DNA of 5,383 nt from Gammaproteobacteria bacterium (GTDB lineage Bacteria; Pseudomonadota; Gammaproteobacteria; GCA-001735895), in contig JAASSH010000193.1 of assembly GCA_021767985.1 (NCBI GenBank), positions 1 through 5,383 on the forward strand, in the 5' to 3' direction. The notes under the pieces are model-generated. The model searched no databases. It was not told the DNA's origin and saw only the letters and a list, made by a program, of their open reading frames with translations. The position numbers and the translations under genes are program-made. Below, in pieces: positions 5,293 through 5,383 of the stretch. Every line of letters starts with the position of its first letter. Position 1 is the first letter of the stretch.

Positions 5293-5383
5293 ATGTTCAT
5301 AGCAAAAGCCAAACTCATATTGTTTATCGCCGTCGTATCCAACCTGGCAGCCTGTGGAACAAAGCTGGAATATCAGCTACTGG
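5293..5383 (+). CDS. Lipoprotein, N-terminal fragment (3' end outside window)
   Basis: Only the first 30 codons are in the window, and the frame is open to the edge. The product begins MFIAKAKL, with lysines at positions 5 and 7, continues with the hydrophobic core LILFIAVVS, and ends in the lipobox LAAC with C21 followed by G. This is a textbook signal peptidase II signal, so the mature protein should be lipidated at C21 and anchored in the envelope. Glycine rather than aspartate at +2 suggests sorting to the outer membrane if the cell follows enterobacterial Lol rules. An AAGAG (5282-5286) 6 bases before the ATG is a moderate ribosome binding site. An overlapping frame starting at ATG 5226 is also open to the edge but has no signal peptide or family features. 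The function cannot be judged from the part seen. Confidence 0.65.
   Translation, partial: MFIAKAKLILFIAVVSNLAACGTKLEYQLL

Noticed and set aside
5226..5383. Plus-strand frame from ATG 5226, open to the window end
   Set aside because: It overlaps the lipoprotein start in another frame and shows no signal peptide or domain, whereas the frame from 5293 has a complete lipoprotein signal.

Overview
The window looks like chromosomal DNA from a moderately GC-rich proteobacterium, most likely a marine or sediment gammaproteobacterium. This is inferred from gene types (a DmdA-like tetrahydrofolate enzyme and NnrS) and protein style. No rRNA or other phylogenetic marker is present, so the assignment is tentative. 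I see no tRNA, rRNA or CRISPR array.

Layout, left to right. (1) At 3-263 (+) is the C-terminal end of a protein with an IS3-type OrfA leucine-zipper tail. No OrfB follows, so it is probably an insertion-sequence remnant. (2) At 277-1107 (-) is a complete HAD-IIB (Cof-type) phosphatase, convergent with the OrfA-like end. (3) At 1307-2473 (-) is a 388-residue aminomethyltransferase-fold protein very like DMSP demethylase DmdA. (4) At 2474-2980 is a roughly 500-base divergent intergenic region with two 7-9-7 inverted repeats and an FNR/DNR-type box placed as in a class II activated promoter. (5) At 2981-4201 (+) is nnrS, the polytopic membrane protein tied to nitric oxide stress. (6) At 4202-4476 is a spacer with a small ORF that has a good ribosome binding site, and an AT-rich dyad. 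(7) At 4477-4815 (+) is an unrecognised 112-residue protein with a CxxC near the N-terminus and a CxxCxxC near the C-terminus. (8) At 4816-5292 no intact gene is visible, but there is a start-less, protein-like reading frame (4884-5189) that looks like gene debris. (9) From 5293 to the window end is the start of a lipoprotein.

The most coherent functional unit is the promoter plus nnrS, which reads as an oxygen- or NO-responsive element. The cysteine-rich 112-residue protein is the next substantial same-strand gene, but a 275-base gap and lower GC content leave their link unproven. The DmdA-like gene and the HAD gene share a strand but are 199 bases apart and may be separate transcripts. I found no clear multi-gene novel system. 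The best leads are the cysteine-rich protein beside nnrS, the NO/oxygen-type promoter, and the decayed gene near the right edge.
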